A stretch of 64,000 bases of DNA from Marivirga atlantica (GCF_016734805.1 NZ_JAERQG010000003.1:186001-250000); one strand, 5' to 3'. Positions 41,325-50,360 are shown, counted from the first letter of the stretch. The notes: generated from the sequence alone by a model not told the origin. Translations and numbers: made by a program.

Positions 41325-42881
41325 CTAGTCTACTTTATCAACCGCCATTTTATAAGTAGGATCTTCCATCACATTTACATCAATTATTGCATCAGCATCT
41401 GACAGAAGCTTACGGCAATCTTCACTCAAGTGTCTTAGATGAACCTTCTTGCCTACTTTGGCATAACGATCGGTAATTTTATTAACAGCCTCAATCGCTG
41501 ACATATCTACTATCCTACTCTCTTCGAAATCAATAATTACTTCATCCGGATCATTCAACACATCGAACTTATCATTAAAAGCTGTAGTAGAGCCGAAGAA
41601 AAGCGGACCATATATCTCATAATGCTTTACACCTTCATCATCTATTCTTTTTCTAGCTCTAATTCTTTTAGCATTATCCCAGGCAAAAACTAAAGCAGCA
41701 ATTACAACTCCAATGATAACTGCTAAGGCCAGGTTATGAAGGAAGGCAGTAACCAAAGTAACCAACACCATCACAAAAATATCTGACTTCGGCATTTTAT
41801 TAAATGTTCTTAAACTAGCCCACTCAAATGTACCGATTGAAACCATAATCATTAGTCCGGTTAAAGCCGCCATAGGTAGCATTTCAATATAATTGGCAGC
41901 AAACATGATAAACACCAATAACATAACTGAGGCTACAATTCCTGAAAGTCTGGCACGAGCACCAGAAGAAATATTAATCAAACTTTGACCAATCATAGCA
42001 CATCCGCCCATTCCAGAGAATAAGCCCGATAATACATTGGCTGCTCCCTGCGCTACAGCTTCTTTATTACCTCTACCCCTGGTTTCAGTAATTTCATCTA
42101 TTAAGTTGAGCGTTAATAAACTTTCAATTAAGCCCACACTAGCCATGATAGCTGCATAGGGTAGAATAATCTGTAAAGTCTCCCATGTGAAAGGAATGCT
42201 AGGAATATGAAAAGGAGGAAACCCACCATTTACAGAGGCAATATCTCCTACTGTTTTGGTATCAATGCCCATAAAGAAAACAATGCCGAAAACGGTAAGT
42301 ATAGCTACCAAACCAGCAGGAACCACTTTGGTAAGTTTGGGCAATCCCCAAATGATAGCCATAGTAACAAGTACTAAAGCAAGGAAAGAATACATTTCCA
42401 TTCCAGTTAGCCAATTGCCATCGGCATCTTTAAACTGTGCCAACTGAGAACTGAATATGATAATCGCTAATCCATTTACAAAACCAAAAATTACGGGCTG
42501 AGGAACCAGGCGCATCAGCTTACCAAGGCGTAGAACACCAGCAAGTATTTGAATGATACCTGCTAAGATTACAGTAGCCAATACATACTCTATACCATGA
42601 GATTGAGACAGAGCCAATATCACTACTGCTACTGCTCCGGTTGCACCTGATATCATGCCTGGTCTACCACCAAAAATCGAGGTGATTAAACCCATCACAA
42701 AAGCTGCATATAAACCCGTTAATGGTGATAAATCAGCTATTAAGGCAAAAGCCACAGCCTCAGGTATTAAAGCAATGGCTACGGTAAGTCCCGATAGTAC
42801 CTCAGTACCGTAGTTCACCTTTTGCGATAAATCGAAAAGGTTAAAGTATTTTTTTAGTTTTAATTGGCGGGTAGATGACAT
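41325..42881 (-). CDS. SulP family anion transporter with STAS domain
   Basis: The 518-residue product has about 10-12 membrane segments, beginning VLSGLTVAIALIPEAVAFALIADLSPLTGLYAAF and including the SulP signature region FGGRPGMISGATGAVAVVI. A C-terminal STAS domain (about 420-510) contains VIIDFEESRIVDMSAIEAVNKI. SulP proteins move sulfate, bicarbonate or other anions. No carbonic anhydrase or sulfur gene is adjacent, so the anion is open. It is a single gene with its own promoter region in the 242-nt gap to 43,123, in which I see nothing else besides the terminator of the next gene. Confidence 0.9.
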   Translation of the reverse strand: MSSTRQLKLKKYFNLFDLSQKVNYGTEVLSGLTVAIALIPEAVAFALIADLSPLTGLYAAFVMGLITSIFGGRPGMISGATGAVAVVILALSQSHGIEYVLATVILAGIIQILAGVLRLGKLMRLVPQPVIFGFVNGLAIIIFSSQLAQFKDADGNWLTGMEMYSFLALVLVTMAIIWGLPKLTKVVPAGLVAILTVFGIVFFMGIDTKTVGDIASVNGGFPPFHIPSIPFTWETLQIILPYAAIMASVGLIESLLTLNLIDEITETRGRGNKEAVAQGAANVLSGLFSGMGGCAMIGQSLINISSGARARLSGIVASVMLLVFIMFAANYIEMLPMAALTGLMIMVSIGTFEWASLRTFNKMPKSDIFVMVLVTLVTAFLHNLALAVIIGVVIAALVFAWDNAKRIRARKRIDDEGVKHYEIYGPLFFGSTTAFNDKFDVLNDPDEVIIDFEESRIVDMSAIEAVNKITDRYAKVGKKVHLRHLSEDCRKLLSDADAIIDVNVMEDPTYKMAVDKVD

Positions 42882-43060
42882 AGCGCTGACTTAAAATTTA
42901 AGTGCGCAAAGGTACTGATTTAAAAAGCATAACAAAAGCTTGAGCAATCATTGTATGACTAATCCTTACATGTAAACGATTGCATTTTTAAGAGTTGCCA
43001 AAATAAATCAGATTGCTCTAATGCTGTCAGCAGCATTGACTTACCATAAATAGAAATAGA

Positions 43061-43115
43061 AAGAGGACTGTCAAACTGATCCGACTTCGGTATCTAATTT
43101 TAACAGCCCTCTTTT
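43061..43115 (-). terminator. probable terminator of the PLP enzyme gene
   Basis: AAGAGGACTGT (43,061-43,071) and ACAGCCCTCTT (43,103-43,113) pair with one G-T mismatch around a 31-nt loop that holds a small CCGA/TCGG stem. On the minus strand it follows the stop at 43,124 by 8 nt and is trailed by a T-rich stretch. Confidence 0.55.
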
Positions 43116-43123
43116 ATAAATTA

Positions 43124-44380
43124 TTAAATGCTGGTTAATGCCTGTTCAATATCCCAGATTATATCCTTAGCATCTTCCACTCCTACAGAAATTCTTACCA
43201 AACTTTCGGTAATGGCTATTTCCTGACGAATGTCTTCATCTACATCGGAGTGTGTCATTGTTGCCGGATGTTCAGCTAGTGACTCTGTGCTTCCTAAGCT
43301 CACTGCGAGCTTAATCAACTTCATGCTATTTAAAAATCTGAATGCTGCCTTCTCTCCACCTTTTATATCAAAAGCAACCATGGCACCTTTGTTACCTCCA
43401 CATTGCTCTTTGAATATTTTGTATTGGCGACCATCTGCTTCTGTAAGATTGCCAAGATAATATACCTTATCTACCTTTGGGTGGCTATTTAAGAATTCTG
43501 CTACTTTCTCAGCATTCTGAGCTTGCTTTTCCATTCTTAATTTCAACGTCTCTAATGAGCGCATCAACAACCAGCCTGTATGTGGACCAGCCATATTTCC
43601 CATAAAGGTTCTCATACCCTTCACTCTACCGATTAACTCAGCAGAACCTAAGCAGGCACCAGCCACAAGGTCACTATGACCTCCAATGTATTTAGTAGCT
43701 GAGTAGATCACTAAATCAGCCCCGAGCTGTAAAGGATGCTGCCATATTGGACCCATATAAGTATTATCTACTCCAACGTAAATAGGATTTTCTTCTGTTT
43801 TGAGCTCATCAGCGATTTCTCTAAACATACTGATATCAACAAGCGCATTAGTTGGATTGGCAGGAGTTTCAAGGTAAATGAAAGAGATTTTATCTTTCAA
43901 ACCGCTTTTCTCAATCTTTTCCATCACGGCTTCCTTATCATCAAGAGGAGAAACACCCACACATTGAATATTGAAGTTAGGTAATACCTTAGTTATCAGG
44001 TGATCCGTTCCGCCATAAACAGGCATAGAGTATAAAACTGCCTGACCAGGTTTCAGAAACTCAAACAACATAGAGCTAATGGCACCCATCCCACTTTCAA
44101 AGATCGCTGCGTCTTCTGATCCATCCCATAGACTTAATCTATTTTCTGTAATCTGAAGATTTGGGTTATTTAATCTGCTATAAATAAGTCCGAGCTCCTC
44201 TCCTTCCGATTGAGTCCTTTTTCCATAGGCAATCTCAAAAAAGGCTTTGCCATCTTCTGCTTTTTTGAAAGCAAAAGTAGATGTTTGAAAAATTGGGCAT
44301 TTAATGGCCCCCTCTGATAATTCCGGCTTATATCCGAAAGACATCATCTGGCTTTCCGGTGCAAATTGATGATCACTCAT
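43124..44380 (-). CDS. trans-sulfuration family PLP enzyme (cystathionine gamma-synthase/methionine gamma-lyase-like)
   Basis: The 418-residue product is a Cys/Met-metabolism PLP enzyme. It has IYSRLNNPNLQITENRLSLWDG, ESGMGAISSM, YGGTDHLI, the cofactor-binding Asp205 (VGVDNTYMGP) and Lys230 in SATKYIGGHSDLV, followed by the conserved LGSTESLAEHPATMTHSD. It could act as a gamma-lyase or gamma-synthase; sequence alone does not decide. A divergent Lrp/AsnC regulator starts 118 nt away, a common arrangement for amino-acid degradation genes such as methionine gamma-lyase, which favours a catabolic role. Confidence 0.87.
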   Translation of the reverse strand: MSDHQFAPESQMMSFGYKPELSEGAIKCPIFQTSTFAFKKAEDGKAFFEIAYGKRTQSEGEELGLIYSRLNNPNLQITENRLSLWDGSEDAAIFESGMGAISSMLFEFLKPGQAVLYSMPVYGGTDHLITKVLPNFNIQCVGVSPLDDKEAVMEKIEKSGLKDKISFIYLETPANPTNALVDISMFREIADELKTEENPIYVGVDNTYMGPIWQHPLQLGADLVIYSATKYIGGHSDLVAGACLGSAELIGRVKGMRTFMGNMAGPHTGWLLMRSLETLKLRMEKQAQNAEKVAEFLNSHPKVDKVYYLGNLTEADGRQYKIFKEQCGGNKGAMVAFDIKGGEKAAFRFLNSMKLIKLAVSLGSTESLAEHPATMTHSDVDEDIRQEIAITESLVRISVGVEDAKDIIWDIEQALTSI

Positions 44381-44498
44381 ATTTTCTTACTTTTTATTCA
44401 AATGTAGATTTTATTTCTGAGTAATTAAATAATTTAGTGTTATCCTCTTTAATTATTAATTTTACAGATAATTCATCTAATAATACCGATTGAATATT

Positions 44499-44984
44499 AT
44501 GGAAATAGATAATTTTTCTACAATTAAGCTTGACGAAACAGATTTACAGATCATCAGACTGCTGCAACATAATGCACGTATTACTAATAAAGAGCTGGCC
44601 GCTAAACTTGACTTAACACCTACACCTGTTTATGAGCGGGTAAAACGACTGGAAAGGATGAAGGTAATTAATCAATACGTAGCGCTAATAAACCCTAAAT
44701 TAATCGGAAAGGATTTAATGGCGATCTGTATGCTAAGACTTGAGAAACACACCAAAGAAAAATTAGCAGATTTTGAAGCTCACGTTGCCACAATTCCTGA
44801 AGTGGTAGAATGCTATCATCTGGCCGGACAATATGACTACCATTTGAAAGTGCTCGTAAAAGACATGAATACTTTTCAAGATTTCATTGTTAACAAGCTA
44901 TCGGTAAATGCTAACCTTTCAAATATACAGAGTTCATTTGTGATGTCGAAAATCACTGATAGCACAGCAGTACCGATTGATTAA
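44499..44984 (+). CDS. Lrp/AsnC family transcriptional regulator
   Basis: From ATG 44,499 (a TTG at 44,490 is also in frame) the product has 161 residues. An AsnC-type helix-turn-helix (LDETDLQIIRLLQHNARITNKELAAKLDLTPTPVYERVKRLERMKVI) is followed by the RAM ligand domain (VVECYHLAGQYDYHLKVLVKDMNTFQDF). Lrp-type regulators respond to amino acids as octamers. Its divergent position to the PLP enzyme gene suggests control of that gene by its substrate. The shared 118-nt gap is very AT-rich. Confidence 0.92.
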   Translation: MEIDNFSTIKLDETDLQIIRLLQHNARITNKELAAKLDLTPTPVYERVKRLERMKVINQYVALINPKLIGKDLMAICMLRLEKHTKEKLADFEAHVATIPEVVECYHLAGQYDYHLKVLVKDMNTFQDFIVNKLSVNANLSNIQSSFVMSKITDSTAVPID

Positions 44985-44992
44985 TAATTGAG

Positions 44993-45000
44993 TAACTTTG
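44993..45000 (+). promoter_or_regulatory. TAnnTTTG promoter box upstream of rhodanese gene
   Basis: TAACTTTG matches the Bacteroidota -7 consensus and lies 52 nt before the ATG at 45,053. Confidence 0.4.
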
Positions 45001-45052
45001 GTTACATAACAGCTCAAGGCTTTTGTTAACTTTACCTTTTAAACATTTAGAT

Positions 45053-45460
45053 ATGAAGAAATTTTTCTTTTACAGCTTTATCGCTCTTATACCTTTATCA
45101 GCCTGTTCACAAAAATCAGATAAAGAACAAAGCGATGCAATTAAACAGATTAAAGTAGCAGAATTAAACCAAATAGATTTTGCAGCCAATCCTGAGTTTG
45201 TGCTTATAGATGTACGAACTACTGAAGAAGTAAATGATGGCGCAATAGCAAATAGTAAGCATATTGATGTACTAGAGCAAGACTCTTTCAATAATGCTGT
45301 GCAAGAACTTGACAAATCAAAAACCTATTACCTCTATTGTAGATCTGGTGGCAGAAGCACTCGTGCTGCGGAAATGATGAAGGCAATGGGATTTGAAAAC
45401 CTCTATAATGTAGAAGGAGGAATTACTGCGTGGAAAGGTCAAGGCTTTCCTATAGAATAA
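45053..45460 (+). CDS. rhodanese-like domain lipoprotein
   Basis: The ATG at 45,053 begins a lipoprotein signal (KKFFFYSFIALIPLSAC, lipid Cys18); an upstream TTG is less likely. The 135-residue product has one rhodanese domain with FVLIDVRTTEEVNDGAI and the active-site loop YCRSGGRSTRA with Cys96. Rhodaneses carry a persulfide on this Cys. An envelope-anchored form may handle sulfane sulfur or act in redox relay. A strong terminator follows 37 nt after the stop. Confidence 0.9.
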   Translation: MKKFFFYSFIALIPLSACSQKSDKEQSDAIKQIKVAELNQIDFAANPEFVLIDVRTTEEVNDGAIANSKHIDVLEQDSFNNAVQELDKSKTYYLYCRSGGRSTRAAEMMKAMGFENLYNVEGGITAWKGQGFPIE

Positions 45461-45496
45461 GCAATTTTCAGTAAACGATATAGTCATTTGTCGGTT

Positions 45497-45530
45497 AATA
45501 CCTTGAGGAAACTCCTCGGGGTATTTTTTT
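45497..45530 (+). terminator. intrinsic terminator of the rhodanese gene
   Basis: AATACCTTGAGG (45,497-45,508) and CCTCGGGGTATT (45,514-45,525) form a 12-bp stem with two G-U pairs and a 5-nt loop, followed by seven T. It lies upstream of the ATG at 45,548, which supports that start for the next gene instead of the TTG at 45,488. Confidence 0.85.
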
Positions 45531-45547
45531 ATCAAGAAATTTTTAAA

Positions 45548-46912
45548 ATGGCAATAGAAAGCAAAAATCCATTGAATAACGAGGTTGTTAAAACCTTTTC
45601 GGAAGAACCGGACGAACTTATATTAGAGAAATTAGAGAACGCACACACTACCTATAAAAACTGGAAACAAACCAGCTTTAGTGAGCGAAGCACTTTAATG
45701 AAAAAGGCTGCTGAAGTATTAAGAAATAACAAAGAAAAGTATGCAGGCCTCATGACCCTGGAAATGGGAAAAGCTAAAAGAGAAGCCATTTCTGAAGTAG
45801 AAAAATGTGCCCGCTGTTGCGACTACTACGCTGATAATGCAGAAGAATTTCTCTCCAATCAAAAACTGGAAGTACCTGATGGCAAAGCTTACATTGCATA
45901 TGACCCAATAGGCCCTGTCTTGGCAGTTATGCCATGGAACTTCCCTTTATGGCAGGTATTCCGCTTTGCAGCACCTAACCTGATGGCAGGGAATGTAGGA
46001 CTGCTTAAACATGCCTCCAATGTACCTCAATGCGCTAAAGCTATTGAAGAAGTGTTTGTTGAGGCTGGCTTTCCTACCGGTGCCTTTCAAACGCTCATCA
46101 TTTCATCTTCAAAAGTCAACATGATTTTAGATGATGAAAGAGTTGTGGCAGCTACACTCACAGGCAGTGAATATGCCGGAAGTAAGGTGGCTGAAAGAGC
46201 AGGCAAAAACCTGAAGAAGACAGTGCTTGAATTAGGAGGAAGCGATCCTTTCATTGTGTTGGAAGATGCCGACATTGAAGAAGCAGCTAAAACTGGTGCT
46301 AAAGCGAGGATGATAAACAACGGCCAAAGTTGTATTGCCGCCAAGCGTTTCATTCTACATAAAAATATTGCTGATGATTTTCTGGAGAAGTTTAAAGCAG
46401 AATTTGAAAAGCTCAAAATTGGTGATCCGGACGATGATGACAACGATTACGGCCCTATGGCACGAGAAGACTTGGCCGATGAATTGTTAGAACAAGTAAA
46501 CAAATCTGTTGATAAAGGAGCTAAAATCTTAATTGGTGGCAAACGTATGGATAGAGAAGGCGCATTCTTCGAACCTACCATTTTGACAGATGTTAAACCC
46601 GGCATGCCTGCTTATGAGGAAGAATTATTTGGTCCTGTAGCCATTGTTATAATAGCAGAGTCCAATGCAGACGCTGTAAGAATTGTGAATGATTCCAGAT
46701 TTGGATTGGGCGGTTCATTATGGTCACAGAATATAGAAGAAGCACAGAAGCTAGTCAGACAGGTTGAATCTGGTGCAGTTTACATCAACAAACTGATGGC
46801 TTCACATCCGGCTGTTCCGTTTGGAGGCATCAAAATGAGTGGTTACGGGAGAGAGCTATCGCATTTGGGGATAAGAGAGTTTATGAATGAGAAAACTATC
46901 TGGATCGCCTGA
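45548..46912 (+). CDS. NAD(P)-dependent aldehyde (succinate-semialdehyde-type) dehydrogenase
   Basis: From ATG 45,548 the product has 454 residues. ALDH signatures are PWNFPLWQVFRFAAPNLMAGN, Glu228 in LELGGSDPFIV and the catalytic Cys262 in NNGQSCIAAKR, followed by FGPVAIVI and PFGGIKMSGYGRELS. It oxidises aldehydes to acids through a thioester. The short form (about 455 residues) and the NGQSC motif match the succinate-semialdehyde dehydrogenase group (GabD/Sad-like). The true substrate is not fixed. A terminator stands just upstream, so the gene has its own promoter or depends on read-through. Confidence 0.92.
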   Translation: MAIESKNPLNNEVVKTFSEEPDELILEKLENAHTTYKNWKQTSFSERSTLMKKAAEVLRNNKEKYAGLMTLEMGKAKREAISEVEKCARCCDYYADNAEEFLSNQKLEVPDGKAYIAYDPIGPVLAVMPWNFPLWQVFRFAAPNLMAGNVGLLKHASNVPQCAKAIEEVFVEAGFPTGAFQTLIISSSKVNMILDDERVVAATLTGSEYAGSKVAERAGKNLKKTVLELGGSDPFIVLEDADIEEAAKTGAKARMINNGQSCIAAKRFILHKNIADDFLEKFKAEFEKLKIGDPDDDDNDYGPMAREDLADELLEQVNKSVDKGAKILIGGKRMDREGAFFEPTILTDVKPGMPAYEEELFGPVAIVIIAESNADAVRIVNDSRFGLGGSLWSQNIEEAQKLVRQVESGAVYINKLMASHPAVPFGGIKMSGYGRELSHLGIREFMNEKTIWIA

Positions 46913-46934
46913 ATAGATAATTAATAGAATTTTG

Positions 46935-46988
46935 TAAGCCTTACATCCAAGAATTTTCACCATATTAAGTGAATGGATGTAAGGCTTA
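46935..46988 (+). promoter_or_regulatory. 14-bp hairpin enclosing the start codon of the RNA hydrolase gene
   Basis: TAAGCCTTACATCC (46,935-46,948) is the exact reverse complement of GGATGTAAGGCTTA (46,975-46,988). Inside it TTCAC (46,956-46,960) pairs with GTGAA (46,969-46,973). The ATG at 46,973-46,975 is caught at the foot of the inner stem. Formed in the mRNA, this would hide the start codon and first codons from ribosomes. Confidence 0.55.
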
Positions 46989-48352
46989 AATTTTTAGGTG
47001 GTGCACAATCAGTTACTGGCTCCAAATATTTGCTGGAGGTTGATAATTATAAGCTGCTTGTAGACTGCGGACTTTTTCAAGGACTCAAGAAGTTAAGGTT
47101 ACGTAATTGGGATGACTTCCCTGTTGAAACCGACAGCATTGATGCCATCTTGTTAACCCATGCTCATTTAGACCATAGTGGTTATGTACCACGTTTGGTA
47201 GCACAAGGATATGATAAAAATATCTATTGCACAGCCTCTACAGCAGCCTTACTTGAAATTCTTTGGAAGGATTCAGCCAAACTGCAAAAGGAAGAAGCAG
47301 ACTTTGCCAGACAAAAGGGTTACAGTAAGCATAAGAATCCCACAGGACTTTACACGGAAGATGATGTTGAAAGTGCTTTAAAATTAATAAAAACGGTTGA
47401 CTTCAATCAAACTTTAGAATTGAATGAAGTCATTCACGCAAAATGGTCCAATGCAGGTCATATCCTTGGTGCTTCATCTATTGAATTGACCTTAAGAGGA
47501 ACTCTACAGCAAAAAACCATCATTTTTTCAGGAGATCTCGGAAGACAAAAAGACCCGGTTATGCTTCCGCCATCAACTTACGATCAAGCAGATGTAGTGC
47601 TCATAGAATCAACTTATGGTGATAGAATCAATATTCTAGATAATGTAGAGGGCAATCTGGCCGGGCAAATAAATGAAACGCTCGATGAAGGGGTTGTACT
47701 CATTCCTGCCTTTACTGTTGGTAGAACACAGAGTTTGCTATTTATGCTTCACCAGTTGATGAAAGCTAAAAAAATTCCAGATGTACCTGTTTATATTGAT
47801 AGCCCCATGGCCATAAGTGTCACTAAACTTTATGAACAATTTGATCAGGAACATCGCCTGCATGATAAAGACATTTTTGAGGATAAGAATTTTCATTATA
47901 TAAGAAGTGCAGAAGCCTCTGCCGGTTTGAAAGATCTTAAAAAAAGGGCTATCATTATTTCTGCAAGTGGCATGATTACGGGTGGCAGAATTCTCAATCA
48001 CCTTTTTCACAGAATTGAAAATGAGCATGACTTATTACTATTTGTAGGCTATCAGGCTGATGGCACCCGAGGTAGGGATATTCTGGAAGGAAAGGATGAA
48101 ATAAAAATATTCGGTGAGTACAGAAAAGTTAAATGTAAAACATACAAGATTGATGGGCTATCAGCTCATGCCGATCAGACCGAATTAATCCAATGGTTTA
48201 ATCATATTAAGGACAGCCCTAAATTCACCTTTCTGGTACATGGTGAGGTCGAAGCAGCAAATGAAATGAAAAAGCTTTTAGCAGAAAGAAGCTTACCTAA
48301 CTTGATCATTCCAGACTATTTGGAATCTTTTGAGTTGTTTCAGGGCATTTAA
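46973..48352 (+). CDS. metallo-beta-lactamase/beta-CASP RNA hydrolase (CPSF73-like)
   Basis: The 459-residue product has the beta-lactamase metal motif LTHAHLDHSG (His63, His65, Asp67, His68), GDLGR (Asp ligand), VLIESTYGD and a beta-CASP domain with PAFTVGRTQSLLFML. It ends with ISASGMITGGRILNHL and DGLSAHADQTELIQWF, and a final VHGE. This set is that of YsH1/CPSF-100-like ribonucleases, which cut or trim RNA in bacteria and archaea. Its own start region is folded into a 14-bp hairpin. The 269-nt gap after it holds only the BlaI operators. Confidence 0.92.
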   Translation: MDVRLKFLGGAQSVTGSKYLLEVDNYKLLVDCGLFQGLKKLRLRNWDDFPVETDSIDAILLTHAHLDHSGYVPRLVAQGYDKNIYCTASTAALLEILWKDSAKLQKEEADFARQKGYSKHKNPTGLYTEDDVESALKLIKTVDFNQTLELNEVIHAKWSNAGHILGASSIELTLRGTLQQKTIIFSGDLGRQKDPVMLPPSTYDQADVVLIESTYGDRINILDNVEGNLAGQINETLDEGVVLIPAFTVGRTQSLLFMLHQLMKAKKIPDVPVYIDSPMAISVTKLYEQFDQEHRLHDKDIFEDKNFHYIRSAEASAGLKDLKKRAIIISASGMITGGRILNHLFHRIENEHDLLLFVGYQADGTRGRDILEGKDEIKIFGEYRKVKCKTYKIDGLSAHADQTELIQWFNHIKDSPKFTFLVHGEVEAANEMKKLLAERSLPNLIIPDYLESFELFQGI

Positions 48353-48535
48353 TGACGCATTGATTATATATTATTAAAAGAGCTAGTGAATAGTTTTATG
48401 GTATAGCCTCATGTATTTATCAAAATCGGCAATCTGAAATTAGAAAATCACCCCCTTCTTGACCTAAATCTACCTGCAGCTGCTTTTCTGAAAGATATTA
48501 ACAACTCAATAGTCTCAATCATAAGAGATCTAATC

Positions 48536-48590
48536 AACTAAATATTTAGTTAAAAATAACAAAATAGTTTTGTAACTAAGTTTTTAGTTA
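48536..48590 (+). promoter_or_regulatory. two AACTAA-N4-TTAGTT dyads, probable BlaI-type operators
   Basis: AACTAAATATTTAGTT (48,536-48,551) is a perfect 16-bp palindrome. TAACTAAGTTTTTAGTTA (48,573-48,590) has the same 7-bp half-sites around 4 nt. Their centres are 38 bp apart, and the GTG of the BlaI-like gene is 32 nt further. BlaI/MecI repressors bind such dyads as dimers; autoregulation is inferred. Confidence 0.65.
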
Positions 48591-48621
48591 TAAATTACAA
48601 CCCTCAATCATTTGAATAAAA

Positions 48622-48990
48622 GTGCAGCAACTAACAAGAGCAGAAGAAGAAATAATGCAAAAGCTTTGGGAACTGAAAGAAGCAAGAGTTCGCGATGTCC
48701 TGGAGATTATGCCTGAGCCTAAGCCAGCTTATAATACAGTAAGTACTATTATCAGAATTCTTGAAAGGAAGGGCGTGGTAGGTCATCAGATAGAAGGTAA
48801 AGGTTATATATACCACCCTATTCTAAAGGAAGAGGAGTTTAAAAAGCAATCTATCAAACATTTGATAACTGATTATTTTGAAGGTTCTTTTCACAAAATG
48901 GCCTCATTCTTTGCTAAGGAAGAAGACCTTAACAAAGAAGAAATAGAAGAACTCTTAACTCATTTAAAGGAGAATAAAAAAAGAAAATAA
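48622..48990 (+). CDS. BlaI/MecI/CopY family transcriptional repressor
   Basis: The 122-residue product starts at GTG 48,622 (MQQLTRAEEEIMQKLWELKEARVRDVLEIM), the usual family beginning. A winged-helix domain (AYNTVSTIIRILERKGVVGHQIEGKGYIYHP) precedes a short dimer helix (about 80-120). Such repressors are inactivated by cleavage triggered by an M56 membrane peptidase. Such a gene follows with 1-nt overlap. Two dyads stand upstream. It probably controls its own operon. Confidence 0.92.
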   Translation: MQQLTRAEEEIMQKLWELKEARVRDVLEIMPEPKPAYNTVSTIIRILERKGVVGHQIEGKGYIYHPILKEEEFKKQSIKHLITDYFEGSFHKMASFFAKEEDLNKEEIEELLTHLKENKKRK

Positions 48991-50240
48991 TGGTAGCATT
49001 TAATTATATCATTCAGCTAAATATAGCCTTCACTATATTGCTAGGCATATACTATTTCACCTTAAGAAAGCATACCGATTTCCGCTTCAACAGATTCTAT
49101 TTACTGGCAATAGCCCTATTTGCTTTGGTAGTTCCGTTGATAAAAATACCTGTAATCAGTCAGTTGGAGATACTAAAATTCCCCTTGCTAAATGCTGATG
49201 AGGGAGTAAACAGTATGGCAAATGAAGCAAGTAAGTTTGACGGTTTCCTGATACAAGAGCTTATTGCTATTTCATATTTCAGCATAAGCCTCATCTGCCT
49301 GGTGATACTCTTTGTTAAACTTGGCAGAATGTTTAAACAGGTAAAAGCAATGAAATCAAGTGCCTCTTTTGATTCTGATAACAATATTTTCATTCTTAAT
49401 GCTACTATTGCACCTTTTACCTTCTTAAGGTGGTCTTTTATTCCTGAGGCCCTCAAACATGAAAAAGAAGCTTCGCTCATAATAGCCCATGAGCAATCTC
49501 ATGCCAAAGATTTACATAGCATAGACATTATCATTGCCGAGCTCATGACATGTCTGCTGTTTATCAACCCCTTACATCGGGTGTATAAAAGATATATAGC
49601 TGACAACCACGAGTACCTGGCAGATGCCGTTGCCGTACAGCATGATGATGAAGCAAAATATACAGACTTATTGGTAAAACATGCCCTGTATCCTTCTCAT
49701 ATGAGTATGGCCAGTTTTTTCTCTAAACCCACAATTTTAAAAAGAATAAATATGATGAAAACAGAAAAGAAGAATTTAAGAACAAAATACGCAGCTACCT
49801 TTATAGGGCTTCTATTCATAACTATTATGGCTTGTGATTTTCAGTCAGAAGAAGAAGCTATCGTGATAGAAAACAATCAAAACAAAAAGGTTAATGGCCC
49901 TGTAGACGTAGATAGTGACCAAATTTTCACTGTTGTGGAAGATCAAGCTTTACCTGTTGATGGTATAGACGAGTTCTATGATTTTATTGCAGAGGAGCTT
50001 GAAAACAAGTATCCTAAGCAAGCACAATCGCTAGGTATTGAAGGTGTTGTTTACGTTCAGTTTACCATCGAAAAAGATGGAAGCCTTTCCAACATCACAG
50101 CCGTTAAAGGCATTGGTGCCGGATGCGATCAAGCAGCCGTAAATGCGGTGGCTTCTTACGGTAAGTGGATTCCCGGTAAGCAAGCGGGTGTTACTGTAAG
50201 ATCACAAAGAGTAGTACCTATCAGGTTTGTGCTCAACTAA
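48990..50240 (+). CDS. M56 family (BlaR1-like) metallopeptidase with C-terminal TonB domain
   Basis: The 416-residue product has about three membrane helices before residue 115, then the zinc site HEQSH (167-171) within IIAHEQSHAKDLHS. A further membrane helix lies at about 268-285 (AATFIGLLFITIMACD). A periplasmic part ends with a TonB-C domain (GIEGVVYVQFTIEKDGSLSNITAVKGIGAGCDQAAVNAV, VPIRFVLN). M56 peptidases cleave the cognate BlaI repressor upon a signal, and Bacteroidota often fuse a TonB-like end to them. The beta-lactam-binding domain of true BlaR1 is absent, so the signal is unknown. Confidence 0.9.
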   Translation: MVAFNYIIQLNIAFTILLGIYYFTLRKHTDFRFNRFYLLAIALFALVVPLIKIPVISQLEILKFPLLNADEGVNSMANEASKFDGFLIQELIAISYFSISLICLVILFVKLGRMFKQVKAMKSSASFDSDNNIFILNATIAPFTFLRWSFIPEALKHEKEASLIIAHEQSHAKDLHSIDIIIAELMTCLLFINPLHRVYKRYIADNHEYLADAVAVQHDDEAKYTDLLVKHALYPSHMSMASFFSKPTILKRINMMKTEKKNLRTKYAATFIGLLFITIMACDFQSEEEAIVIENNQNKKVNGPVDVDSDQIFTVVEDQALPVDGIDEFYDFIAEELENKYPKQAQSLGIEGVVYVQFTIEKDGSLSNITAVKGIGAGCDQAAVNAVASYGKWIPGKQAGVTVRSQRVVPIRFVLN

Positions 50241-50264
50241 AAAAGACTATAGATATATAATTGC

Positions 50265-50294
50265 AAATCCTGCCTAAGTGCAGGATTTTTTTTT
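50265..50294 (+). terminator. intrinsic terminator of the BlaI/M56 operon
   Basis: AAATCCTGC (50,265-50,273) and GCAGGATTT (50,280-50,288) form a 9-bp stem with a 6-nt loop, followed by a T-run to 50,294. It stands 24 nt after the stop. Confidence 0.85.
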
Positions 50295-50360
50295 GTTAAA
50301 TGTATTTTCGATTTGATTAACAAGCCTGCCAAACAATCAATTATTAGAGGATAAATCCAT

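Noticed and set aside
45488-45547. TTG start for the aldehyde dehydrogenase
   Set aside because: The extension would be translated from the terminator of the preceding gene; the ATG at 45,548 fits the family start.
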